Origin: Rhodopseudomonas sp. BAL398
GTDB lineage: Bacteria > Pseudomonadota > Alphaproteobacteria > Rhizobiales > Xanthobacteraceae
Assembly (NCBI RefSeq): GCF_033001325.1
Contig: NZ_CP133111.1
Coordinates: 5,565,001 to 5,629,000 of the forward strand
Length of the DNA stretch: 64,000 nt
Reading direction: 5' to 3'
Positions 17,604 to 27,336 of this stretch are shown here, piece after piece. The first letter of the stretch is position 1; every line of letters starts with the position of its first letter. A program made the translations under genes and the position numbers. Below the pieces are notes generated by a model. That model did no database searches. It was given only the letters and a program-made list of their open reading frames with translations, and was not told where the DNA came from.

Positions 17604-17726
17604 GGCAAGCAGCGACCGGTGCGATCGCGAGACGGAGCTGAAAGTCGAAGGTGGGCCGAGCGAGCTACCAGACCGATGCCGGTGGTCGGGCCTGCGATAC
17701 TTGACTGCGAGGCGGAACCGGGCCCG

Positions 17727-18473
17727 CTATTCAGTTCTCGACGACAGGATCGCCACCAGCGCGGAGAGTTGGCTGATCCGGTAATCCGGAAGATGGCCCA
17801 GTTCGTCCATCTGGGTCCGAAGCGCGCGAAACATCGTAATCGGCGCGATCAGATCGCTGCTCAGGCAGGCCTCGGCCATGGCCGTCGGGGTGACACGCTC
17901 GATCCACGCCACTTTCAACCCAAAGGCTTTGGCGCCGCTCACGTCGAACGGATTCGACGATACGAACAGCACCTCAGCGGGGGCGACGCCGAGGTTGGCT
18001 TCGATCAGTTTGTAAGCCTCGGGGGCCGGTTTGAAGACCTTCTCGGAATCGACACTGATCGTCGCATCGAGCAAGCGGGCCAGCCCGGTGTTGAGAACCA
18101 GCGAGTGCAGCATGCCGGGGCTGCCGTTCGACAGGATCGCCAACTTTCGACCCTTGATCGCGGCGAGAGTGGCCGGAACGTCGGGATAGGGAGCAAGATG
18201 CGCGTATTGTGCGATGATGCGCTCAAACACGATCGGATCGCTGTTCAAGCCGAGACATCGCAGCGTGTAGGTCAGTGAGTCGCGGGTGATGAGCGAGAAA
18301 TCTTCGTAGCGCTGCATCAGCGACCGCAACCAGGTGTATTCCAACTGCTTCAAGCGCCAGATCTGGGTGATGATTTCGCCATATCCGGGGAAGGCGTCCT
18401 CGGTGACCGCAGCGACCGACTGGATGTCGTAGAGAGTCCCGTAGGCATCAAACACCACAGCTCTAATCGTCAC
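17727..18473 (-). CDS. (S)-2-haloacid dehalogenase-type HAD hydrolase
   Basis: A 248-residue type II haloacid dehalogenase, predicted to hydrolyse 2-haloacids to 2-hydroxyacids in the cytoplasm. The nucleophile aspartate lies in VVFDAYGTLYD (about residue 9). The SNGSP motif of this subfamily is near residue 115, the lysine is in EKVFKPAPEAYK, and the acidic motif appears as FVSSNPFDVSGAKAFG. The cap-domain segment with TYTLRCLGL is present and the length is standard. The start is GTG. The LysR gene begins divergently 243 bases away, an arrangement typical for inducible catabolic genes. Other HAD substrates cannot be excluded. Confidence 0.82.
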   Translation of the reverse strand: MTIRAVVFDAYGTLYDIQSVAAVTEDAFPGYGEIITQIWRLKQLEYTWLRSLMQRYEDFSLITRDSLTYTLRCLGLNSDPIVFERIIAQYAHLAPYPDVPATLAAIKGRKLAILSNGSPGMLHSLVLNTGLARLLDATISVDSEKVFKPAPEAYKLIEANLGVAPAEVLFVSSNPFDVSGAKAFGLKVAWIERVTPTAMAEACLSSDLIAPITMFRALRTQMDELGHLPDYRISQLSALVAILSSRTE

Positions 18474-18716
18474 GGGGGCACTCTTTCGGCTGGCTTACGA
18501 CTGGGAAGATTGATTGATTGTTCGCGTGGGAACGGAGGCTACGATCGGTCAACGCGCATAGCTGCCGATGCGATCCGCCGCGCATCGACGATTGCGGCGG
18601 CTCGGCCTGCTCCTATCGGCGCAAAGCGGACGTCGGGACTTTACGGATGTCCGTCGAAGTGACAAAATGAATATTAGCAATGATCGATATCGTAATTCGC
18701 GATTTTGGAGGTGTCT

Positions 18717-19601
18717 GTGAACTTCGATATCGACTGCCTGCGTTCGTTTCTTGTCATTGCCGACACCATGAGCTTTTCGCGCGCAGCCGAGACCGTCGGT
18801 CGGTCGCAGTCCACCATTAGCCAGCAGATCGCGAAACTCGAGACCCAGGTCGGCAAGCCCCTGTTGACGCGGCGCAAGGGGCGGGTGCTCGAATTGACCT
18901 CGGAGGGTAGCAAGCTCGTGCAGTACGCGCGAAAGATCCTGCAGCTCAACGACGAAGCCTATGCCTCGATGTCCGACGAAGTGTTGAGCGGACTGGTTCG
19001 GCTCGGCGTGCCGCTCGATTTCTTCGGGCGTGATTTCACGACCTGGCTGGCGCGCTTCAAGAACAAGCATCCGATGGTCGGCCTGGAAGTCGAAGCCAAC
19101 CAATCCGAAAGCCTGATGCGGCGTAGCGTGCGCGGCGAGTTCGATCTCGCTTTCTTCAAGCAGGAAACCGGCAGCGGATACGGCACCGTGGCGTTGCGGG
19201 AGCAGTTGGTCTGGGTCAGCGGACCGAACTTTCCGGGCGAAGCGGGTGAGTCAGTCCCGCTGGTGCTGTTTCCTGAAGGCTGCGCCTATCGCCGCTGCGC
19301 CATCGCCGCGCTGAAGGACCATGCCCGCTCCTGGCATCTCAGTTTCGTCAGTCCCAGCTTCGAATGCCTCAAGACGGCCGCGGTGGAAGGAATGGGCATC
19401 ACGGTGCTGGCGCGCGCGCTGGTGGCGCCGCCGCTGCGGATCGTCCATCATGGCATGCGGCTGCCGCAGTTGCCGACGGTGGAACTGGTGTATTCGCTCG
19501 GCCGGCGCGGCAATTCTCGGCTCATCAGCGAGCTGGCCAATTTTCTGGCAGACAGCCTGATTAACGCCAGGCCCTCGGCGCCGGCGAGCCTGGCTGTGTA
19601 G
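18717..19601 (+). CDS. LysR-type transcriptional regulator
   Basis: A 294-residue LysR activator/repressor. The N-terminal winged helix-turn-helix shows LRSFLVIADTMSFSRAAETVGRSQSTISQQIAKLE, in which 18 or so residues form the recognition region, followed by a substrate-binding domain. The GTG at 18717 is chosen because GGAGG lies five bases upstream; a TTG at 18705 would place the ribosome site inside the gene. It is divergent from the haloacid dehalogenase gene and probably controls it, binding in the 243-base gap that contains an AT-rich atcgatatcg patch. Confidence 0.88.
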   Translation: MNFDIDCLRSFLVIADTMSFSRAAETVGRSQSTISQQIAKLETQVGKPLLTRRKGRVLELTSEGSKLVQYARKILQLNDEAYASMSDEVLSGLVRLGVPLDFFGRDFTTWLARFKNKHPMVGLEVEANQSESLMRRSVRGEFDLAFFKQETGSGYGTVALREQLVWVSGPNFPGEAGESVPLVLFPEGCAYRRCAIAALKDHARSWHLSFVSPSFECLKTAAVEGMGITVLARALVAPPLRIVHHGMRLPQLPTVELVYSLGRRGNSRLISELANFLADSLINARPSAPASLAV

Positions 19602-19906
19602 CCTCCACACTCGCAAATTCGGGCGCCGACGTCGCCATGCAACGTCTGCGAAGCTGCAGACGTGAAGTGATCGTTAGCGAGTGATCTGATCGTGCGCGCT
19701 ATCGACTTCCGAAGTGGCAGGTCCCGAGCCGCATCGACCGTTCATCATCGGCGATGCCGATTGGCATAACCGAATCTTCTCATTTTGCCTGACATGACGG
19801 GCGTGCTCAGATTGCTGCAGTGCAAATGACCTGTGATCGCGACCGCGGTCTGCGGCCAGTTTGCTTCTGATCTGAAGGCAACCGTGCGCGCGGGGGCGCT
19901 GGGCGT
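19602..19906. other. Intergenic region before the flotillin gene
   Basis: About 305 bases between the LysR stop and the flotillin TTG start. I see no gene, repeat or clear terminator. It presumably contains the flotillin promoter. Confidence 0.3.
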
Positions 19907-21514
19907 TTGATTTGGGCTGCTTTGATCGCCATCATCGCCATCATCGGATTGGCGGCCCTGTTTCTCAATCGCTTCTATATCAAGGCGAGCCGCGAGCTTG
20001 CGTTGGTCCGTACTGGTCTGGGCGGCCAGCGGGTCGTGCTCGACGGCGGCGTGCTGAGCCTGCCGATCGTGCACAAGGTCGCCGAGATCAACATGCGCAC
20101 GGTACGACTGGAGACCGTGCGCGCGGGCGAGCGTTCGATCATTACCCAGGATCGTCTCCGGATCGACGCGACGGCGGAATTCTACGTCCGGGTCGAACCC
20201 ACCGATGAGGGTGTTGCGACCGCCGCTCAGGCGCTCGGCAGCAAGGGGTTCCGCGCCGCAGACCTTGCGGACATCCTCGAAGGCAAGCTGGTCGACGCGC
20301 TGCTGAGCGTGGCAGCGCAATACACCATGGATTCGCTGCAGGACAATCGCGGCAAGTATGTCGCGGAGGTCGCGGCGGCCCTTTCCGCGCGGCTGAAGCA
20401 GAATGGGTTGTTGCTGGAGGCGGTTTCGCTGACTCGGCTCGACCAGACGCCGTTTCATGCGCTCGACCAGGACAATGCCTTCAACGCAGTCGGCATGCGC
20501 CGGCTTGCCGAAGTGATCGCGACCAACAAGCGGGAACGCGCCGAGATCGAAAACAATGCCGACGTCGCGGTCCGCCAGAGCCATCTCGACGCCACCAAGC
20601 GGCGGCTGGTGATCGACCAGGAGGAGGAAGAAGCCCAACTGGCGCAGCAGCACTCGGTCGAGATCTATCGTGCCCGCACCATGGCCGAAACGGCCGAGGC
20701 ACAGGCCACAGCCGAAGGACGCCGCGAGTTGGCGCGGATCCAGCGCGATTCTGAGGTGAGGGGTCGGCAGATCGAGCACGACCGCGGCATTCGCGAACTC
20801 GAACTGATATCCGATTTGTCCGTCAAGCTGTCGAAACACGATACCGAAATCAAGCTCGCCGCCAAGAAGGCCGAGGAAGCCGCAGCCGAAGCGCTGGCCT
20901 ATTCAAGCCTCGCCAAGGCCGCCTCGGCGCGCGAGTCGGTCGAGACCGCGCGCGACATCGCTGTTGCCGAGAGAGGCAAGGAACTGGCTGTGATCGAGGC
21001 CAGGATGGAGGCTGAGGTCGACGACACCCGGGTCGAATCACAGGCCGGCACCGTGCGTGCCCTGGCGGCTGCGGAGGCCGAAGCGACCGAGACCAAGGCG
21101 CGTGCCCTGCTGGCCGAAATGCTGGCGAAGGCGGAAGGCGACGCGGCGATCTTCGCCGCCGAGAACCGGCAGTCGGACCTCATCATTCGAATGAAGACCG
21201 ACCTCGCCAAGATCGACGCGCTGCCGAACGTCGTGCGCGAGATGGTGAAGCCGGCCGAAAAGATCGACTCGATCCGCATCAATCACGTCACTGGCTTCGG
21301 TCCGAGCGCAGGCAGTGCTGCAAACGGTGCGAACGGTCCGGTGGTGAACCAGGTGATCGACGGCATCCTGTCGATGGCGTTGCAGTTGCCGGCCGTGCAG
21401 AGGCTTGGCGAGGAAATCGGAATCAACATCTCCGAAGGGATCCATCGGGTCGCTGAGGGCTTGGCGCAGGATCCGCCGAAGTCAGGGAATAGCAAGTCCG
21501 CCGACAAGGAATGA
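19907..21514 (+). CDS. Flotillin-like SPFH/band-7 membrane protein
   Basis: A 535-residue flotillin (YqiK/FloT-like) scaffold of membrane microdomains. An N-terminal helix (IWAALIAIIAIIGLAALFL) anchors it, followed by an SPFH domain at about residues 25-200 with GLGGQRVVLDGGVLSLPI and a YVRVEPT segment. Next is a long Ala/Glu/Arg coiled coil at about 210-400 and a glycine/alanine-rich tail. An in-frame stop 36 bases upstream makes the TTG at 19907 the only usable start. No NfeD partner is adjacent. The binding-protein gene follows after 55 bases. Confidence 0.85.
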   Translation: MIWAALIAIIAIIGLAALFLNRFYIKASRELALVRTGLGGQRVVLDGGVLSLPIVHKVAEINMRTVRLETVRAGERSIITQDRLRIDATAEFYVRVEPTDEGVATAAQALGSKGFRAADLADILEGKLVDALLSVAAQYTMDSLQDNRGKYVAEVAAALSARLKQNGLLLEAVSLTRLDQTPFHALDQDNAFNAVGMRRLAEVIATNKRERAEIENNADVAVRQSHLDATKRRLVIDQEEEEAQLAQQHSVEIYRARTMAETAEAQATAEGRRELARIQRDSEVRGRQIEHDRGIRELELISDLSVKLSKHDTEIKLAAKKAEEAAAEALAYSSLAKAASARESVETARDIAVAERGKELAVIEARMEAEVDDTRVESQAGTVRALAAAEAEATETKARALLAEMLAKAEGDAAIFAAENRQSDLIIRMKTDLAKIDALPNVVREMVKPAEKIDSIRINHVTGFGPSAGSAANGANGPVVNQVIDGILSMALQLPAVQRLGEEIGINISEGIHRVAEGLAQDPPKSGNSKSADKE

Positions 21515-21569
21515 CATCAGCCGGCTGGGCGAGGAGAGCCTCCAACTCGGCATCACACGGGAGCGACAG

Positions 21570-22823
21570 ATGGTCACCAGCCGCCGAACCTTACTGAAGA
21601 GCGCCAGCGCCGCATCTCTCGCCTTGGCAGCGCCGGGGTTGATGCGCACGGCTTGGGCCGCCGAACCGATCAAGATGGCGGCTTTGCTCGACCAGTCGGG
21701 CGGGCTCGAATTGCTCGGCACGCCGATGCTCGAGGCGACCAAATTCGCCGTCAAGGAGATCAACGATGCCGGCGGCCTGCTCGGACGTCAGATCAAACTG
21801 ACGACCTACGATCCGCAGACGACGATTCAGTTCTACACCCAGTTTGCGACCCAGGCGGCGGCCGGCGAGCATGTCGACGTCGTCCATGGCGGCATCACCT
21901 CGGCCTCGCGCGAAGCCATTCGGCCGGTCCTGGACCGATTCCAGACCCTCTATTTCTACAACACCTTCTACGAAGGGGGCGTCTGCGACTTCAACACTTT
22001 CTGTACCGGATCGACGCCGGCGCAGACGGTGGAAAAGCTGGTGCCCTATGTGATGAAGAAATGGGGCAAGAAGGTCTATGTCGTGGCGGCCGATTACAAT
22101 TACGGGCAAATCACGTCGGACTGGGTGAAGAAATACGTCCACGACAATGGCGGCGAAACCGTCGAGGTGGAATTCTTTCCGCTCGATGTCACCAATTTCG
22201 GCCCGACCATCAAGAAGATCCAGGCCGCCAAACCGGACTTTGTGATGTCGGCGCTGGTCGGCGCTGCGCACATTTCGTTCTATCGTCAATACGCGGCGGT
22301 CGGCCTGACCAAGACTATTCCGATCGCGTCGACGGTCTTTACGGTGGGCGGCGAACACAAGCTGGTCGCAGCCGAAGAATCCGAAGGAATGATCGTCTGC
22401 TTCGCCTATTTCGAGGAAATAGATACCCCCGCCAACAAGAAATTCGTTGCCGACCTCCGGGCAAATGCGAGCAGCAAGATCAACTACGTGTCGGAAGTGA
22501 CAGCGCGGTCTTACGAAGGCGTGCATCTGTGGGCTGAAGGCGTCCGCAAGGCAGGGACCACCGACCGCGCCGAAGTGATCAAGGCCCTGCGCAGCCCGGT
22601 GAGCTTCGCCGGCCCAAGCGGCACCGTCACCATCGAACCGAAGACCAATCATCTGCTGCAGAACATCTATCTCGCCGAAGTGCGTAACCAGAAGCTGAAC
22701 ATCATCGAATCGTTCCAGGCGCAGCCGCCGACCGATACGCTGCTGGTCTGCGATCTGAACGCCAATCCGAACCAGTCGAAATTCTATTTCGAGAACGGCC
22801 TGAAGGCTGCCGGAATAAAGTAG
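21570..22823 (+). CDS. ABC transporter substrate-binding protein (urea/amide, UrtA/AmiC-like)
   Basis: A 417-residue periplasmic type I binding protein (Peripla_BP_6 family). The Tat-type leader carries the twin arginine (SRRTLLKSASAAS) and ends near AWAAEP. The mature part resembles UrtA or amide-binding AmiC/FmdD proteins (NTFYEGGVCDFNTFCTGSTP, AADYNYGQITSDWVKKY). GGGAG lies six bases before the ATG. Two permease genes follow on the same strand, so it delivered substrate to that importer. The ATPase genes expected afterwards are missing. Confidence 0.83.
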   Translation: MVTSRRTLLKSASAASLALAAPGLMRTAWAAEPIKMAALLDQSGGLELLGTPMLEATKFAVKEINDAGGLLGRQIKLTTYDPQTTIQFYTQFATQAAAGEHVDVVHGGITSASREAIRPVLDRFQTLYFYNTFYEGGVCDFNTFCTGSTPAQTVEKLVPYVMKKWGKKVYVVAADYNYGQITSDWVKKYVHDNGGETVEVEFFPLDVTNFGPTIKKIQAAKPDFVMSALVGAAHISFYRQYAAVGLTKTIPIASTVFTVGGEHKLVAAEESEGMIVCFAYFEEIDTPANKKFVADLRANASSKINYVSEVTARSYEGVHLWAEGVRKAGTTDRAEVIKALRSPVSFAGPSGTVTIEPKTNHLLQNIYLAEVRNQKLNIIESFQAQPPTDTLLVCDLNANPNQSKFYFENGLKAAGIK

Positions 22824-22856
22824 CAGATCGGCGCCACCGGGTCGAACACAGGATTG

Positions 22857-23732
22857 ATGGTTTTGGACTTCTTCCTCGCGCTGCTGTTGCAGATCATTTA
22901 CGGGATCGCCAACCTGGCTCTGATCGGGCTTGGTCTGGCGATCATCTTCGGCATGATGCGTGTGATCAATCTCGCGCATGGCGAATTTTTGATGCTCGGA
23001 GGCTACACGGTCGTCGTATCGACAAATCTGGGCGCCAACATATGGATCGCGATGCTTGTGCTGGCGCCGGTCGTGGTCGGCATCGTCGGCGTCATCATCG
23101 AGCGACTTCTGATCAGATTTCTGTATGGCCGGACGGTCGATACGCTGTTGGCGACATGGGGGCTTAGCCTGCTGCTGGTCGGGCTGGTCACGGCGATTTT
23201 CGGACCGCAAACCGCGACGACGATTTCTGCACCGATCGGTGCGATCGAAATTGGAGGCTATGCCTCCAGCGGTTACGAACTGTTTCTGATCGTGCTGACG
23301 TTCGCCGTATTCGCAACGGTCTACGCGGTTCTCAGATATACCAAGCTCGGGCTGCTGGCCCGTGGCACGATGCAACGAGCAGACATCGCGGCGACCTTGG
23401 GTGTCTCCACCAGCCGGATCTACATGATCACGTTTGGACTGGGCTCGGCGGTCGCCGGATTGGCCGGCGGCGTTCTGGCACCGATCACTGGCGTGGTCCC
23501 GACGATCGGCGCCACCTATATTGCCAAAGCCTTCATCACGGTGATCAGTGGCGGCACTGCGATCCTCGCCGGCACCGCCGCGGCAGCCAGCTTGCTCGGG
23601 GCGATGAACGGTGTCGTAACCTTCCTGACCGGTCCAACCGTCGGCGAGGTCGCCTTGCTCGGCGCGGCGGTGATCCTGCTGCGACTGATGCCGAGCGGCA
23701 TCACCGGCCGATTCTTTCGAAGAAGCCTATGA
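22857..23732 (+). CDS. Branched-chain/urea-type ABC permease (LivH/UrtB-like)
   Basis: A 291-residue inner-membrane permease of the LivH family with about eight helices. The family segments NLALIGLGLAIIFGMMRVIN followed by LAHGEFLMLGGY, and IGATYIAKAFITVISGG, are clear. The ATG at 22857 follows a TTG in the same frame. Its end overlaps the next permease start by four bases (ATGA), so translation is coupled. It should pair with the LivM-type subunit, which is truncated here. Confidence 0.85.
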   Translation: MVLDFFLALLLQIIYGIANLALIGLGLAIIFGMMRVINLAHGEFLMLGGYTVVVSTNLGANIWIAMLVLAPVVVGIVGVIIERLLIRFLYGRTVDTLLATWGLSLLLVGLVTAIFGPQTATTISAPIGAIEIGGYASSGYELFLIVLTFAVFATVYAVLRYTKLGLLARGTMQRADIAATLGVSTSRIYMITFGLGSAVAGLAGGVLAPITGVVPTIGATYIAKAFITVISGGTAILAGTAAAASLLGAMNGVVTFLTGPTVGEVALLGAAVILLRLMPSGITGRFFRRSL

Positions 23733-24448
23733 GGCGAAGGCACGAGAACATTGCGCTGGTCGTGCTCGGGCTAATCGGGCTCGTGGTGATGTTCGGCGCG
23801 CCGCACGTCCTGCAGCTCTTCACCATCATCAATCTGACGACCGCGATCGGTCTGGCGCTGCTTGCTCTCAGCCTCGGACTCGTCTGGGGCCATGGCGGCA
23901 TTTTGTGTTTCGGCCAGACCGCGTTCTTTGGCGTCGGCGCCTACGTCTATGCGGTGGCGGCGCAGAATTTAGGCGAGACCACGGGCGCGGCGTTGCTGGC
24001 GATTGCCGCGGCCGCAGCGGTCGCCGCCATTCTCGGCTACTTCATGTTCTACGGCCGCATCAGCGATGTCTATCTCGGCGTGATCACGCTGACGGTGACA
24101 CTGATCTTCTTCAACCTGTTGCGGCGAACGTCCGGGCCCGAATACAAGGTCGGCACCGCGCTACTCGGCGGATTCAACGGCACCACCGCGCCGCCGCTCA
24201 CCTTGCCGTGGGACAGCAGCGTCATGATGCTTCCCCAGCAGGTGTTCTATGTGGCGATGGGCGTGCTCATCATCGCCTATTTCGGTTGCGTCTGGCTGAC
24301 GCGCAGCCAGTTCGGTCGGGTGTGCATTGCGATCCGGGAAAACGAGACCCGGGCGGAGCTGCTCGGATACGATGCGCGACTCTCCGCGAGTTGCGCACGA
24401 TCTGGGACGATCTCGCCGACGACCATGCGGTCAACGTCGTCGTGCTGA
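23729..24448 (+). pseudogene. Truncated LivM/UrtC-like ABC permease with foreign tail
   Basis: The first 217 or so residues are a normal LivM-type permease (LALLALSLGLVWGHGGILCF, GQTAFFGVGAYVYAV, CIAIRENETRAELLGYDA). The family usually runs to about 330-350 residues, with several more helices. After GYDAR at about 24380 the frame enters an enoyl-CoA hydratase gene out of register and ends after 22 unrelated residues (LSASCARSGTISPTTM...). The last helices are therefore lost and the importer is probably dead. Confidence 0.75.
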
Positions 24449-25083
24449 CGGGTGCCGGCGAGTTCTTCAGCGTCGGCGGCGACGTCAAGGCGATGTCGGA
24501 GCGGCCGGGCGGCGACGTGCTGGAGGAGGGCGAGGTCCACGACCCGATGATCAGCCGGCGCGGCGTGACCCGGCAGCTCGAACTCGACAAACCGATCATC
24601 GCGGCGATCAACGGCGACGCCATTGGGCTCGCCGCAACACACGCGCTGCTGTGCGACATCACCGTGATGGCCGACGACGCGCGGATCGGCGACACCCATG
24701 TGTCGCGAGTCGGTCTGGTTGCGGGCGACGGCGGCACGATCATCTGGCCGCTGCTGGTCGGCATCAACAAGGCGAAGGAATTCCTGATCCGCGGCACGCT
24801 GCTGAAAGGCCACGAGGCCGAGCGGATCGGGCTGGTCAACCACGTCGTGCCGCGCGCCGAAGTGCTGGGCAAGGCGCGCGAAATTGCCCTCGAACTCGCC
24901 AACGGCCCGACCTGGGCGATCCGCTGGACCAAGCTGTCGATCAACCAGATCGTCAAGGATCGGGTCAATATGATGCTCGAGGCGTCGATGGCGCTCGAGC
25001 AGGTGACGTTCGAGACCTCCGACCACAAGGAGGCGACGATGTCGTTCAAGGAAAAGCGCAAGCCGAAATTCGGCCAGGCTTAG
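24378..25083 (+). pseudogene. 5'-truncated enoyl-CoA hydratase/isomerase
   Basis: A crotonase-fold gene whose first 35 or so codons are missing. The body is intact from ELRTIWDDLADDHAVNVVVL onward: the oxyanion-hole segments FFSVGGDVKAMSE and AAINGDAIGLAATHALLCDI, then GLVNHVVPRAEVLGKAREIA. The first in-frame ATG is internal (MSERPGG), which would remove the first oxyanion strand. The junction with the permease lies at about 24378-24385. Its partner genes, acyl-CoA dehydrogenase and CoA-transferase, follow on the same strand. If translated at all it would start from a non-ATG codon or by re-initiation. Confidence 0.7.
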
Positions 25084-25101
25084 CCCGGGAAGGGTTGCGC
25101 C

Positions 25102-27327
25102 GTGGCGGCGGACGACGACATCGGCGAGATGCTGCGCACGTCCGTGCGCGGCCTGCTCGGCGCGGAATGGAGCGACCGCGCGGCGCGATCGGCGGATGCC
25201 GCGGCGGTGCGCGCGTTCTGGAATCAGCTGGTCGCGCTCGGCATCACGTCGCTCGGCGCGGCGGCAGACGGCGGCGGGCTGCGCGAAGGCCTGATCGTGC
25301 TCGCGGAACTCGGCCGCGCGGCGTGCCCGGCGCCGATGCTATCCGCGTTGCTGGCCAATCTCGCGCTGTTGGGCTGCGAACACGAGGCGGCCCGGCAATT
25401 GCTGCACGACATCGGCGATGGCACCGCGCGCGTGAGCTTCGCCTTCGGCACCTGCGATCCAGATCCGGGGGCGGGATCGATCCGGATCGAAGGCGCTACC
25501 GCCAATGGCACGCTGCGTTTTGTCGAGGCGGCGGATGCCGGCACGCATCTGCTGGCCGCCGTCGGCGCGAGCGAATTGGCGTTGGTGCCGACGACGGCAG
25601 CGGGCGTCGATATTGTTCGGACACGTGCGATGGGAGCGCCCGTGCTGTGCGAAATCCGGCTGCGCGACGCGCCGGCAGCGATCGTCACGCTCGACGAGGG
25701 CCGGATCGGCGATCTGCTGCGGATCGCCAGGCTGGCGCTCGTTGCACGGGCGCAGGGCGCAGCGCGACGGGCGTTCGATCTGGCGACGACCTACGCCAAG
25801 CAGCGCCATCAGTTCGGCCAGCCGATCGGTCGCTTCCAGGCGGTCCAGCACAAGCTCGCCGACGGCCTGATCGCGCTCGAAGGCGTGCGGCTGATCGTCG
25901 ATCATGCCGCACGCCTACACGACCAGGGGGATCGCGACTGGCGCTATTTCGCCGATGCCGCCGTGGCGTTCGCCGGCGGCGCGCTGCGGCGGGTGTCGCT
26001 CGAAACCCAGCACGTGTTCGGCGCGATTGGCTACGCCGACGAGCACGAGGCGCCGCTGCATTTCAAACGGGTGCATCTCGACACCATCGCGCTCGGCGGC
26101 GCGCGGCAAGCGAAGCTCGGGCTCGCCGCGCATCTGTTCGACGGCGGCGGCGCGGCGTTGCCGACGTATGATCTCGGCCCGGCCGGCAATGCGCTGCGCG
26201 ACGAGGTTCGTGGCTGGCTCGATCGCAACTGGGCCGGCGAGCGCAAGGCAGAATTCGACCGCCGGCCGTTCGCGAAGCGCGAGTTCGATGCCGGCTTCGC
26301 CCGCGTTATCGGCGCCACCGGCTGGATCGGCCTCGGCTGGCCGGAGCGCTTCGGCGGTCAGGCGCGGTCTCCACTGGAGCAGATCGCCTTCATGGAAACC
26401 ATGGAGCAGGGCGGAGCGCCGCGGATCGGCGCGGCCATCCAAGCCAACGCCCTGATGATGTTCGGGACCGAACAACAGCAACGCAGCTATCTGCCCGAGA
26501 TCCTGCGCGGAGAGGCGATGCATGGTATGGGCTATAGCGAGCCGCAGGCCGGCTCCGACCTCGCGGCGCTGCGTACCAGCGCCGTCCGCGACGGCGATCA
26601 CTGGGTGATCAACGGTCAGAAGATCTGGACGACGACGTGGTGGGGCAAATACATGTTCCTCGCCGCGCGGACCGACCGTGACGCCAAGCCGCCGCACGTC
26701 GGCATCAGCATGTTCATCGTGCCGATGGATACGCCGGGCATCAGCATCTGCCCTTCCACCACGATGTACGACGGCAGCTTTGCCAACATCTTCTACGACG
26801 ATGTCCGGATTCCGCTCGACCATCTGGTCGGTGAGGTCAATGGCGGCTGGAAGGTGCTGACCGGCGCTCTGGCGTTTGAGAGGGGCCTTGTCGGCGGCGG
26901 CATCGTGCTGAAGGTCGCGTACGCGTTCGAACAGCTGCGGTGCCGTGTCATGGCTGCGGACGAATCCGGGCAGTCGCTCGCCGACGACCCGGTCGTGCGC
27001 GACCGGATGGCGACGCTGGCCTGCGAAATCGAAGTCGGCCGTCAGTTGATGATGCACTGCGCAGAGCTCGCCGCAGACGGTCCGACGCCGCCCGAATACG
27101 GCGCGATCAGCAAGGTGTTCTCGGGCGAACTGATGGAGCGGTTCGGCGAAGCCGCGCTCGATATTCTCGGGATGCGTGCAGCGCTGTCCGAGCAGATGGC
27201 CGGCGCGATCGACAATGGCAGGTTCGAACAGAACCTGCGGCATTCGCTGATGTGGGTCATCAGCATCGGGACCAACGAAATTCAGCGCAGTTTGATCGCG
27301 CAGCGCGCGCTCGGGCTGCCCAGATAG
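25102..27327 (+). CDS. Double-headed acyl-CoA dehydrogenase (two fused ACAD domains)
   Basis: A 741-residue flavoprotein built of two acyl-CoA-dehydrogenase-like halves. The N-terminal half (about 1-350) has the helical C-domain signature TTYAKQRHQFGQPIGRFQAV. The C-terminal half (about 365-741) has the FAD/substrate segment GYSEPQAGSDLAALRTS, then WVINGQKIWTTT and the terminal GTNEIQRSLIAQRALGLP. Such fusions are seen in alphaproteobacterial catabolic clusters and may act like heteromeric dehydrogenases (for example steroid-type FadE pairs). That comparison is inference. The start is GTG with GGAAGGG upstream. CoA-transferase and enoyl-CoA hydratase neighbours indicate beta-oxidation of an imported acid. 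Confidence 0.85.
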   Translation: MAADDDIGEMLRTSVRGLLGAEWSDRAARSADAAAVRAFWNQLVALGITSLGAAADGGGLREGLIVLAELGRAACPAPMLSALLANLALLGCEHEAARQLLHDIGDGTARVSFAFGTCDPDPGAGSIRIEGATANGTLRFVEAADAGTHLLAAVGASELALVPTTAAGVDIVRTRAMGAPVLCEIRLRDAPAAIVTLDEGRIGDLLRIARLALVARAQGAARRAFDLATTYAKQRHQFGQPIGRFQAVQHKLADGLIALEGVRLIVDHAARLHDQGDRDWRYFADAAVAFAGGALRRVSLETQHVFGAIGYADEHEAPLHFKRVHLDTIALGGARQAKLGLAAHLFDGGGAALPTYDLGPAGNALRDEVRGWLDRNWAGERKAEFDRRPFAKREFDAGFARVIGATGWIGLGWPERFGGQARSPLEQIAFMETMEQGGAPRIGAAIQANALMMFGTEQQQRSYLPEILRGEAMHGMGYSEPQAGSDLAALRTSAVRDGDHWVINGQKIWTTTWWGKYMFLAARTDRDAKPPHVGISMFIVPMDTPGISICPSTTMYDGSFANIFYDDVRIPLDHLVGEVNGGWKVLTGALAFERGLVGGGIVLKVAYAFEQLRCRVMAADESGQSLADDPVVRDRMATLACEIEVGRQLMMHCAELAADGPTPPEYGAISKVFSGELMERFGEAALDILGMRAALSEQMAGAIDNGRFEQNLRHSLMWVISIGTNEIQRSLIAQRALGLPR

Positions 27328-27336
27328 GAGAGATTG

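Noticed and set aside
21591-23375. 594-codon minus-strand frame
   Set aside because: Antisense to the binding-protein and permease genes, with Arg/Asp/His-rich composition and no recognisable domain.
24327-26171. 614-codon plus-strand frame
   Set aside because: Overlaps the hydratase remnant and acyl-CoA dehydrogenase in another frame; the residues are almost all Arg, Ala, Gly and Asp.
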